This document shows, piece by piece, positions 41,286-49,157 of a stretch of 62,969 bases of DNA. This DNA is from CAXSEF01 sp964236585 (GTDB lineage Bacteria > Pseudomonadota > Alphaproteobacteria > Acetobacterales > Acetobacteraceae), in the NCBI GenBank assembly GCA_964236585.1, contig CAXSFE010000006.1:1-62969 (forward strand). Reading direction: 5' to 3'. The notes under the pieces were generated by a model. That model did not search any database, was not told the origin of the DNA, and worked only from the letters and a program-made list of their open reading frames with translations. The translations under genes were made by a program, and so were the position numbers. How positions within the stretch are numbered: position 1 is the stretch's first letter; each line of letters starts with the position of its first letter.

Positions 41286-42974
41286 TCAGGCCCGCGTCGG
41301 CCTGCGCGCCCGTTCCGGCCGAGGTGCCGCGTTGTCGCGGCGGAACGGCGGGCGCTTCGGGCCGGCCGGGCGCGCGTGGGCCGCGGGGCCGCCGTCCTCG
41401 GCGCGGGTGATCTGCAGCTCGGAGCCCTCCGCCGCGGACACCGCCTCGGCGAAGCGGTCCGCCGCGGCGCGGGCCACCTCGAAGCGGGTGTCGTGCTCGA
41501 ACACCCGGATCGCGCCGATCTCGTTGCGCGTCACCGCGCCCATGCGGCAGATCAGCGGCAGCAGCCACTTCGGGTCGGCACTCTCGCGCCGGCCCACGGC
41601 GGCGCGGAACCAGACGATGTTGCTGTTCTCCAGGCGCGGCGGGCGGGGGCCTGCGACGATCGGCGCCATCTCGGTCAGGCGCTCCGGCGCCGGCAGGCTC
41701 GCGGTGTAGAGGCGCACGGCTGCCACGGCGACGGCCTCCGGCGAGTAGCTCGCCAGCAGGGCCTGCGCGCGGGCCAGCTCCGCGGCGCCGGCCTCGTCGC
41801 GCAGCACGGCGTTGTCCATCAGCGCCGCCTGGTCCTGGTCGCGGATCGCGTCGATGCCGGGCGCGGCGCTCCAGGACACGGCGATGCCGGCCGCCTGCAG
41901 CAGTTGCTCCGCGCGGCGGCGTTTCGAGCCGGGCACCAGCAGCACGCTCAGGCCCTTGCGCCCGGCGCGTCCGGTGCGGCCGCTGCGGTGCAGGAGGGCG
42001 GCGCGGTCGGCCGGGAGGTCGGAGTGCACGACGAGGCCGAGGTCGGGCAGGTCGAGGCCGCGGGCGGCGACGTCGGTGGCGACGCACACCTTGGCGCGGC
42101 CGCGGCGCAGGGCGTCGAGCGCCTCGGTGCGCTCGGACTGGCTCAGCTCGCCCGACAGCGCCACGGCGGAGAAGCCGCGCTCGGCCAGCGCCGCGTGCAG
42201 GCGGCGGACCGCCTCGCGGGTGGCGCAGAACACGAGCGTCGCGGGCGAGTTGACCTGGCGCAGCACGTTGACCAGCGCGCCCTCGGTCTCCCCGGGGGCC
42301 ACCTGCACGGCCCGGTACTCGATGTCCTGGTGGGGCTCGTCGCCGGTGCGCATGTCGAGGCGCTTGGCGTGGCGCTGGTAGCGGCGGGCGAGCGAGACGA
42401 TCTCGGGGGCGATGGTGGCGGAGAACAGCAGGGTGCGGCGCTCGGGGGGCGTCACGTCGAGCAGGGCCTCCAGCTCCTCGCGGAAGCCGAGGTCGAGCAT
42501 CTCGTCGGCCTCGTCGAGGACGACGACGCGCAGCGCGGACATGTCGAGCTGGCCGCGGCGCAGATGGTCGCCGAGGCGCCCCGGCGTGCCGACCACGATG
42601 TGCGCGCCCGAGGCCAGCGCCCGCTGCTCGCGGCGCGCGTCGGTGCCGCCGACGCAGGAGACGACCTGGCCGCCGGCCTCGCCGAACAGCCAGGCCAGCT
42701 CGCGGTGGACCTGCAGCGCCAGCTCGCGGGTGGGTGCGACGACCAGCGCGAGCGGGGCGCCCGCGGGGCCGAGCCGCTCGGCGCCGGCCAGCAGGCTGTC
42801 CGACATCGCCAGCCCGTAGGCCACGGTCTTGCCGGAGCCGGTCTGCGCGGAGACGAGCAGGTCGCCGCCGCCGGCGCCCGCCTCCAGGATCGCGGCCTGC
42901 ACCGGGGTCGGCTCGGTGTAGCCGTGGTCCGCGAGGGCGCGGGCGAGGGCGGGGTGGGCATCGGGAAAGGGCAT
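41286..42974 (-). CDS. DEAD/DEAH-box RNA helicase with DbpA-type RNA-binding domain
   Basis: ATP-dependent RNA helicase of 562 residues. Motifs in order: TPVQAAIL (Q motif), AQTGSGKT (about 43-50), APTRELALQ, TPGRLGDHL, VLDEADEMLDLGF, LFSATI, then VATDVAARGLDLP and HRSGRTGRAG. The C-terminal region contains a DbpA/CsdA-like RNA-binding fold (NIVWFRAAVGRRESADPKWLLPLICRMGAVTRNEIGAIRVFEHDTRFEV) followed by a basic Arg/Pro tail. ATG 42974 suits the family; longer frames reach an intergenic repeat. Roles in ribosome assembly or cold adaptation are usual for this group. Confidence 0.92.
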   Translation of the reverse strand: MPFPDAHPALARALADHGYTEPTPVQAAILEAGAGGGDLLVSAQTGSGKTVAYGLAMSDSLLAGAERLGPAGAPLALVVAPTRELALQVHRELAWLFGEAGGQVVSCVGGTDARREQRALASGAHIVVGTPGRLGDHLRRGQLDMSALRVVVLDEADEMLDLGFREELEALLDVTPPERRTLLFSATIAPEIVSLARRYQRHAKRLDMRTGDEPHQDIEYRAVQVAPGETEGALVNVLRQVNSPATLVFCATREAVRRLHAALAERGFSAVALSGELSQSERTEALDALRRGRAKVCVATDVAARGLDLPDLGLVVHSDLPADRAALLHRSGRTGRAGRKGLSVLLVPGSKRRRAEQLLQAAGIAVSWSAAPGIDAIRDQDQAALMDNAVLRDEAGAAELARAQALLASYSPEAVAVAAVRLYTASLPAPERLTEMAPIVAGPRPPRLENSNIVWFRAAVGRRESADPKWLLPLICRMGAVTRNEIGAIRVFEHDTRFEVARAAADRFAEAVSAAEGSELQITRAEDGGPAAHARPAGPKRPPFRRDNAAPRPERARRPTRA

Positions 42975-43085
42975 TGGGGGTCGGCCATGATGACGGGCCG
43001 CGCGGGAAGGCCCGGCGGCGGAGCGGCTCCATAGCCGATCCGGGGCGCCACGGCCACCGCGGGAGGCTGGTTTGGCTTGTCGACT

Positions 43086-43245
43086 GCAAGCAAGGCCGGG
43101 CTCTGCCCAGACCCGCCAAAGGCCGGAGGCCTTTGGAAACCACGACTTTGGGGCGGAGTCCCGGCCTGGCGTCCCGTGCCCAATGGAGGCCGGTCCAGGG
43201 CGGCTCGCCCTGGCGGGTCCAGGGCAGAGCCCTGGCCTTTCTTCC
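43086..43245. repeat. Modular intergenic repeat, family A copy 5
   Basis: Starts GCAAGCAAGGCCGGGCTCTGCCC and ends CTGGCCTTTCTTCC, with AAAGGCCGGAGGCCTTT, CCAGGGCGGCTCGCCCTGG and CAGGGCAGAGCCCTG stems. The central linker is longer than usual and contains GTGCCCAATGGAGG. It occupies the divergent gap between the helicase and ppc genes; no other feature is visible in that 334-bp gap. Confidence 0.85.
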
Positions 43246-43308
43246 CGCCGGCGTTCGTTGCGCTGCAGCACTTGCAGCGGGGCCTCGGGATCGCGCATCG
43301 TCGTACGC

Positions 43309-46095
43309 ATGGCAGACATCACCTCACCGCTCGACCTCCTCGGCCTGACCGAGCGCGCCCGCGAGCGCCTCGAGGAGGACCCGTTCGGCAATCCCGTGCT
43401 GGCCGTCGCGCTTTCGATCGGCCGGGCGATGGACGAGGGCTCGCTCACCTTCGGGATGCTGGAGACCCTGATCCACGAGCTGCGCGACGCGGCCTTCGCC
43501 GACCGGGCGACGCGGCTGGCCGCCTATGTCGGGGGCATCGAGCCCGAGCGCACCCAGCTCGGGCTCGAGCAGCTCGCACAGTCGCTCGTGCGCCCCGACC
43601 CGTTCGACAGCCCGGTGCAGTTCGCGCAGTTCCGGGAGTCCGTCGAGCGCACCCGCTTCTCCGCCGTGTTCACCGCCCACCCCACCTTCGCCCTGCCGCC
43701 GGAGGTGTTCGACGAGCTGGCGGAGGCGGCGTCCGGCCGTCCCGCGGCGGCGCACGAGACGCCCGTGTCGCACCGCCCGACCAGGCCGACCCTGGAGCAG
43801 GAGTTCACCCGGGCGGTGGCCGCGATCACCCGCGGCCGCGACGCGATCGACCGGCTCAACGCCCTGCTGCTCGACGCGGCCCGGCCGGTGTGGCGCGACC
43901 GCTGGTCCGAGCTGGTGCCGCGCGCGGTGACGCTCGCGAGCTGGGTCGGCTACGACACGGACGGGCGCACCGACATCGGCTGGTGGGACACGCTGCGGCT
44001 GCGGCTGCGGATGAAGGCGCTGCAGTTCGGCCGTCTGGAGCGCCAGCTCGTCGCGCTTGCCGGCACGGAGGCGCTGCGCGAACGGGTCGCCGAGGCGGCC
44101 GACGCGGTGGCCGGCCAGATCGCGGCCTGCCCGACCCGCGCCGACGCGGAGCAGGCCAGCGCGTTCGCGGCCCAGCTCGTCGGCCGGCGCGAGGCGGCGA
44201 TGATCTCGACCGACGCCCTGGCCGACCTGTTCCGCGCCGCCATCGCGGCCGCCGGGGAGCCCGAGGCCAAGGCGCGGCTCGCCGTGATCCGGGCCGGGTT
44301 CGACAGCCACGGCCTGTCGCTGGCGCACTCCCACGTGCGGCTGAACTCGTCGCAGCTGCACAACGCGATCCGCATGCGGCTCGGCTTCGACGAGCCGCCG
44401 GCCGACCCGTCGCGGCGGCGCAAGCTCCTGTCCGACATCAACGCCGCGCTCGACGGCGTGGAGACCGTGCCGATCGACTTCGGCGCCATCCTCGCCGAGC
44501 AGTCCTCGGCCGTGCTGCTGATGATGACGGTGGCCCAGATCACCAAGCACGTGGACGCCGCCTCGCCGGTGCGCTTCCTGATCGCCGAGACTGAGTCCGG
44601 CTACACGCTGCTCGCGGCGCTTTGGCTCGCCCGGCATTTCGGGATCGAAAGGCAGATCGAGATCAGCCCGCTGTTCGAGACCGCTGACGCGCTGCAAGGG
44701 GGCGCGCGGATCATCGAGGAGGCGCTGCGCTCGCCCCACTACCGCGCCTACCTGCGCGACACCGGGCGGCTGTGCCTGCAGTTCGGCTACAGCGACTCAG
44801 GGCGCTACGTCGGCCAGCTCGCGGCGACCTACCTGATCGAGCGGCTGCGGCTGCGCGTGGCCGATGCGATGGTGCGCCACAAGCTCACCGACATCGAGGT
44901 CGTGTTCTTCGACACCCACGGCGAGAGCATCGGCCGCGGCGCGCACCCGAACTCGCTGGCGGACCGGCTGCGCTACCTGAGCCCGGCGTCGACCCGCCAG
45001 ACCCTGCAGCGCGCCGGCATCCGCGTGCGCCTCGAGAGCGCGTTCCAGGGCGGCGACGGCTACCTGCTGTTCGGCACCCCGGAACTGGCCGACGCCACCG
45101 TCGCCACCATCGCGCGCCATGTCTTCTCCGACAGGATGCAGGCCGACGACCCGATCTACGCCGACGCCGATTTCGCGGCCGACTTCTTCGCCTCCGTCGG
45201 CCTGTCGATGCAGGAGCTGGTGGAGGACCCCGGCTACGCCTCCCTGCTCGGCGCGTTCGGGCCGGCGCTGCTCGACGCCACCGGCTCGCGCCCGGCCGCG
45301 CGGCAGAGCGACGGGGCCGCCGGGCCGAGCGTGATCCGCCACCCGCGCGAGCTGCGCGCCATTCCGAACAACGCGATCCTGCAGCAGATCGGCTGGTGCG
45401 CGAACACGCTGCAGGGCCTCGGCGCCGCTGCCGCGCGTCAGCCGGAGAGCTTCAACGAGCTGCGCGAGAGCAGCCCCCGATTTAACCGTGCGCTGGATTT
45501 CGCGCGCCATGCCCTGCTGCACTCCGACCTCGACGTGCTACGCGCGGTGGTCACGCTGCTCGACCCCGGCTCGTGGCTCGACAACGCGGCGCACTCGCAC
45601 GATCCCGCGCGCGTCCAGGCGCTGGCCGAGGTGGCACGCGCGCTGGAGGTGTTCGACCTGTGGGCGCCGGTGCAGGCGATGTTCCGCCGCATCCAGTCCG
45701 ACCACCTGATGCTGCGCGCGGTGTGGCCCGACGCGCCGGGCATGGGCACGCGCGAGATGCTGCTGCACGCGCTGCGCATCGCGGTGATCCAGAAGATCTG
45801 GCTGCTGGCGGTCCGCATCCCCGACTTCTCGGCGCGCCACGGGACCACCCGCCAGGGCCTGATGCAGCGCCTGCTGCGCCTGGACGTGCCCGGCGCGCTC
45901 GCCCTGCTCGGCGAGGTGTTCCCCGCCGCGCCCAACCCCGCGGAGACCCACGACTACGGCGAGACACGGGGCGCACGCGCGGCCGTGTCGTACGACCGCG
46001 AGCACAAGACCATCTTCGAGCCGATGGGGCGGCTGTTCGCCCTGGTGCGCGAGATCGGCACCGCGATCACCCACGAGGTCGGCGCGTTCGGCTGA
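43309..46095 (+). CDS. ppc: Phosphoenolpyruvate carboxylase, divergent motif variant
   Basis: PEP plus bicarbonate to oxaloacetate, an anaplerotic reaction. The 928-residue length is normal. The three catalytic motifs are recognisable but changed. TAHPTE is TAHPTF (about residues 122-127). GYSDSxKD is GYSDSGRY (about 493). The glycine/arginine loop HGRGGSIGRGG is replaced by THGESIGRGAHP (about 536). Conserved blocks such as FDSHGLSLAHSHVRLNSSQLHNAIRMRL differ too. The C-terminal end lacks the usual NTG, ending ITHEVGAFG. It is either a distinct PEPC subgroup or an enzyme with altered activity; expression of a full-length protein seems secure. Confidence 0.85.
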   Translation: MADITSPLDLLGLTERARERLEEDPFGNPVLAVALSIGRAMDEGSLTFGMLETLIHELRDAAFADRATRLAAYVGGIEPERTQLGLEQLAQSLVRPDPFDSPVQFAQFRESVERTRFSAVFTAHPTFALPPEVFDELAEAASGRPAAAHETPVSHRPTRPTLEQEFTRAVAAITRGRDAIDRLNALLLDAARPVWRDRWSELVPRAVTLASWVGYDTDGRTDIGWWDTLRLRLRMKALQFGRLERQLVALAGTEALRERVAEAADAVAGQIAACPTRADAEQASAFAAQLVGRREAAMISTDALADLFRAAIAAAGEPEAKARLAVIRAGFDSHGLSLAHSHVRLNSSQLHNAIRMRLGFDEPPADPSRRRKLLSDINAALDGVETVPIDFGAILAEQSSAVLLMMTVAQITKHVDAASPVRFLIAETESGYTLLAALWLARHFGIERQIEISPLFETADALQGGARIIEEALRSPHYRAYLRDTGRLCLQFGYSDSGRYVGQLAATYLIERLRLRVADAMVRHKLTDIEVVFFDTHGESIGRGAHPNSLADRLRYLSPASTRQTLQRAGIRVRLESAFQGGDGYLLFGTPELADATVATIARHVFSDRMQADDPIYADADFAADFFASVGLSMQELVEDPGYASLLGAFGPALLDATGSRPAARQSDGAAGPSVIRHPRELRAIPNNAILQQIGWCANTLQGLGAAAARQPESFNELRESSPRFNRALDFARHALLHSDLDVLRAVVTLLDPGSWLDNAAHSHDPARVQALAEVARALEVFDLWAPVQAMFRRIQSDHLMLRAVWPDAPGMGTREMLLHALRIAVIQKIWLLAVRIPDFSARHGTTRQGLMQRLLRLDVPGALALLGEVFPAAPNPAETHDYGETRGARAAVSYDREHKTIFEPMGRLFALVREIGTAITHEVGAFG

Positions 46096-46136
46096 CGCGG
46101 GCGGCGAACCGTCAGGGCCGCGACGGGAAGAAAGCA

Positions 46137-46251
46137 GTTCTTTCTTGAAAGAAAGAACCAAAGAACTTTTGCCCGAAAGGTTTTTTGGTCGCTCGCGCGA
46201 CAGGATCTTTCGGGCAAAGTCTTTTTGCTTCTTTTTCTTCAGAAAAAGAAG
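46137..46251. repeat. Repeat family B, copy 2 (bidirectional terminator-like)
   Basis: Same end hairpins as copy 1: GTTCTTTC-TTGAAA-GAAAGAAC (46137-46158) and CTTCTTTTTCT-TC-AGAAAAAGAAG (46228-46251). Between them GCCCGAAAG (46171-46179) pairs with CTTTCGGGC (46207-46215). It lies between the convergent ppc and methyltransferase genes. Confidence 0.78.
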
Positions 46252-46291
46252 GCCTTGCTTTGTCGCGGCAGCACTGGACCGGTAACGGCTG

Positions 46292-47428
46292 CTAGCAGCA
46301 CGTCCCCGCCGCGGTGGTGGCCCGGTATGACGCGTCCTTGGTCTCCGCAGGGTCGCGCAGGGCGTTGCGCGTGCAGTCGAACGCGCCCGCCTCGCCGGGC
46401 GGCACCGGCACCAGCGGCTCCACGCGCTCGAACAGGCCCTCGTACGGTGCGGAGCCGAGCAGCCGGAAGGTCTTGTCGCACACCGCGACGCGGTCGCCGC
46501 GGCGCATGCGGTGGCCGTCGTCGTCGAGCACCTCGCGGAACGGGCCGCGGTAGATCACCGCCTGGTTGCGTTCGACGCATGGGCCCTGCTTGCCGCGGAA
46601 CGCCTCGACGGTGACGGCGCGGAACTCGATGCCCTCCACGGTGCGCCAGGGGGCGGCGTCGCGCCTGAGCAGGCGTATGCCGTGGAAGCCTGCGTCCTCG
46701 AAGGCGCGCAGGAAGCCCTGCTCGGTCATCGCCCCGGAGATGCAGCCGCTCCACAGCGCCGGGTCGGCCTGCATCGCGGCGGGCACCGGCTCGTCGGCGA
46801 CGATGTCGCTGATCACCGCGCGGCCGCCGGTGCGCAGCACGCGGAAGATCTCGGCGAACAGCGCGGCCTTCTCGCCCTGCGCCACCAGGTTCAGCACGCA
46901 GTTCGACACCACGACGTCGACGCTGCCGTCCGCCACCAGCGGCTGCTCGCGGCGCAGCCGGTCCGCGAGGGCTGCGGCGCGCAGGTAGGCGTCCGCGCCG
47001 GCGATCGGCGCCTCCGCCAGCGCCGCGTCCAGGGCGTCGAGGTCGAGCGCCAGGTCCTGGATGCGGCCGCGCCGGAAGCTCACGTTGTCGTGGCCCACCC
47101 GGCCGGCGACCACGGGCGCCGCGCGGCGCGCCACCTCAAGCATCTCGGTTGTCATGTCGATGCCGATCACCCGGCCCGACGCGCCGACCACCTGGCTGGC
47201 GATGAACGCGATCTTGCCGGTGCCGCTGCCCAGGTCGAGCACCACCTCGCCCTCGCGCAGGTGGCGGCTGGGGTCGCCGCAGCCGTAGTCGCGCTCGATC
47301 ACCTCGGGCGGGATCGCGGCGAGGAAGCGCGGGTCGTAGTCGACGGGGCAGCACAGCGCGGCCTCGGACGCCCGGGCCCCCGCGGCGTAGCGGTCGCGGA
47401 CCGCGGCTTCCGGCGACAGGTCGTTCAT
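46292..47428 (-). CDS. SAM-dependent methyltransferase, ArsM-like
   Basis: A 378-residue class I methyltransferase. The N-terminal part resembles arsenite methyltransferases: a cysteine pair ALCCPVDYDP, then DYGCGDPSRHLREGEVVLDLGSGTGKIAFIASQVVG, and GRVIGIDMTTEMLEVAR. SVDVVVSNCVLNL supplies another cysteine at the expected place. The C-terminal 150 residues (after GFHGIRLLRRD) form an extra domain and end in GTCC, another cysteine pair. Arsenic methylation is possible, but related enzymes act in arsenosugar-type or other pathways and no ars gene is nearby. It is divergent from the RND efflux genes. Confidence 0.7.
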   Translation of the reverse strand: MNDLSPEAAVRDRYAAGARASEAALCCPVDYDPRFLAAIPPEVIERDYGCGDPSRHLREGEVVLDLGSGTGKIAFIASQVVGASGRVIGIDMTTEMLEVARRAAPVVAGRVGHDNVSFRRGRIQDLALDLDALDAALAEAPIAGADAYLRAAALADRLRREQPLVADGSVDVVVSNCVLNLVAQGEKAALFAEIFRVLRTGGRAVISDIVADEPVPAAMQADPALWSGCISGAMTEQGFLRAFEDAGFHGIRLLRRDAAPWRTVEGIEFRAVTVEAFRGKQGPCVERNQAVIYRGPFREVLDDDGHRMRRGDRVAVCDKTFRLLGSAPYEGLFERVEPLVPVPPGEAGAFDCTRNALRDPAETKDASYRATTAAGTCC

Positions 47429-47523
47429 GTCCGGCGTCCTTCCTGGTGGCGGGTCAGTGGTAGCACACGGCCGGAGGGCGCGATGCCCGAGCCGGACGGT
47501 GGGTCGGGCGGCTTCGGAAGGAA

Positions 47524-47650
47524 GCAAGGTTGAGGCTCTGCCTCAAACTCCGCCAGGGGGAGCCCCCCTGGACCGGCTTGACTTAAATCATGGGATCAAA
47601 GGGTCCTCGGACCCTTTGTGGGTCCAGGGCAGAGCCCTGGCCTTGCCTGC
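47524..47650. repeat. Modular intergenic repeat, family A copy 6
   Basis: Begins GCAAGGTTGAGGCTCTGCCTCAA, then CCAGGGGGAGCCCCCCTGG, a linker with GACTTAAATCATGGGATC, AAAGGGTCC-TC-GGACCCTTT, and ends CAGGGCAGAGCCCTGGCCTTGCC. It lies in the 348-bp divergent gap between the methyltransferase and RND genes; the remainder holds the operator below. Confidence 0.88.
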
Positions 47651-47686
47651 CTGCCGCACGGCCCGCGGCGTCCCCGGTCGCAGAAT

Positions 47687-47700
47687 TGACCGATCGGTCA
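47687..47700. promoter_or_regulatory. TetR-type operator upstream of the RND efflux genes
   Basis: A perfect 14-bp palindrome TGACCGATCGGTCA, 76 bp before the adaptor gene start. Palindromes of this form are common binding sites of TetR-family repressors of RND pumps. No tetR gene is present next to it in the window. Confidence 0.6.
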
Positions 47701-47776
47701 GCGCGAAGTAGCATCTCGTACCGTTGCAATCCGGCCGACCGACGATGCACGGGCCGCTACCGATGACCGAGGTTTC

Positions 47777-49156
47777 ATGTCCCGCTTCGCCTGCTCCCTG
47801 CTCCTGGCCGCGGCGCTCGTCCCGGTCCCGGTGTCCCTCGCCCTTGCCCAGGCCCCGTCGGGCAAGCCGCCCGCCGTCGGCGTGGTGCAGGCAAGAAAGG
47901 TGGGGATCACGCAGACGAGCGAGTTCGTCGGCCGCATCCAGGCGATCGACCGCGTCGCCCTGGTCAGCCGGGTCACCGCGTTCCTGGAGCAGCGGCTGTT
48001 CACCGAGGGCAGCGAGGTCCGCAAGGGCGACCTGCTCTACAAGCTGGAGCAGCCGCCGTTCCAGGCGGCCGTCGAGTCCGCGCAGGGCGCCGTGGGCCAG
48101 CAGCAGGCGCAGCTGCAGAACGCGACCATCACGCTGGGGCGCGCGCAGTCGCTGCTCAACACGCCGGCAGGGCAGCGCTCCACCGTGGACGACGCCACGG
48201 CGTCGCAGCGCTCGTATGCGGCGCAGGTGCTGACCGCGCAGGCGCAGCTGCAGACGGCGCAGATCAATCTCAACTACACCGAGATCAAGGCGCCGATCGA
48301 CGGCCGCATCAGCGCCACCGCGGTCACGGAGGGCAACGTCGTCAGCCCGAGCAGCGGCACGCTGGCCACGGTGGTCAGCCAGGACCCGGAGTACGTGGTG
48401 TTCCCGATCGCGCTGCGCGACCTGCTGGACCTGCGCGCGAAGTACGCCAGCAAGGGCGGCTACAACGCGGTGGTGATCCGGCTGCGCCTGCCCAACGGCG
48501 AGATCTACGGGCAGACCGGCAAGCTCGACTATTCCTCGCCCACCGTGTCGACCAACACCGACACCGTGACCCTGCGCGCAGACATCGCCAACCCTGTCCT
48601 GCCCAACACGACGATCGGCCAGCTGAAGCTGCACGAACTGGTCGACGGCGAGTTCGTCACGGTGCTGGTCGAGGGCGCGCAGCCGATCGAGGTGCTGCAG
48701 ATCCCGCGCGCCGCCGTGCTGTCCGACCAGCAGGGCGACTACGTCTACACGGTCGACGGCGACAACAAGGCGCAGCAGACGCGCGTCCAGCTCGGCCAGT
48801 CCGACGGGACCAACGCCTCGGTGATGAGCGGGCTCGCCGACGGCCAGTCCGTTGTCGTGGACGGCGTGCAGCGCGTCCACGCCGGCCAGGCGGTCTCGCC
48901 GGGCCCGGCCAACGCGCCGCCGCCCACCGGCAGCGCGCTGAACGACGCCTCGGGGGCCGGCGGGGCGAAGGCACCGTCCCCGGGCACCGGCGCTCCCGCC
49001 ACTGCGCCGGGGGCCGACGCCCCGGCGTCCGGCGGCGCCACGCAGACCGGCCCTGCGCCGGGTCCGGCCGGCCCTGTCCCTGCCGGCCAGGCGTCGGGCG
49101 GGCAGATCGGCGCGAGCAACCCCACGGCCGGCGCCAGCGCGGGCGGCGGGCACTGA
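47777..49156 (+). CDS. RND efflux periplasmic adaptor (membrane fusion) protein
   Basis: Links the inner-membrane pump to an outer-membrane channel. The 459-residue protein has a signal peptide (about 1-24, cleavage after ALA), the lipoyl/barrel-sandwich halves (RIQAIDRVALVSRVTAFLEQRLFTEGSEVRKGDLLYKLE and INLNYTEIKAPIDGRISATAVTEGNVV), a coiled-coil hairpin between them, and beta-barrel sequence AAVLSDQQGDYVYTVD. The last 90 or so residues are an unusual Gly/Ala/Pro-rich tail without a known fold. The next gene starts 1 bp after its stop. Probably repressed through the upstream TGACCGATCGGTCA site. Confidence 0.93.
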   Translation: MSRFACSLLLAAALVPVPVSLALAQAPSGKPPAVGVVQARKVGITQTSEFVGRIQAIDRVALVSRVTAFLEQRLFTEGSEVRKGDLLYKLEQPPFQAAVESAQGAVGQQQAQLQNATITLGRAQSLLNTPAGQRSTVDDATASQRSYAAQVLTAQAQLQTAQINLNYTEIKAPIDGRISATAVTEGNVVSPSSGTLATVVSQDPEYVVFPIALRDLLDLRAKYASKGGYNAVVIRLRLPNGEIYGQTGKLDYSSPTVSTNTDTVTLRADIANPVLPNTTIGQLKLHELVDGEFVTVLVEGAQPIEVLQIPRAAVLSDQQGDYVYTVDGDNKAQQTRVQLGQSDGTNASVMSGLADGQSVVVDGVQRVHAGQAVSPGPANAPPPTGSALNDASGAGGAKAPSPGTGAPATAPGADAPASGGATQTGPAPGPAGPVPAGQASGGQIGASNPTAGASAGGGH

Positions 49157-49157
49157 C

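Noticed and set aside
38941..43143. 1400-codon minus-strand frame across fliI, fliJ and the helicase region
   Set aside because: Low-complexity Arg/Ala/Pro product, antisense to fliI/fliJ and out of frame with the helicase; explained by lack of A+T-rich stops.
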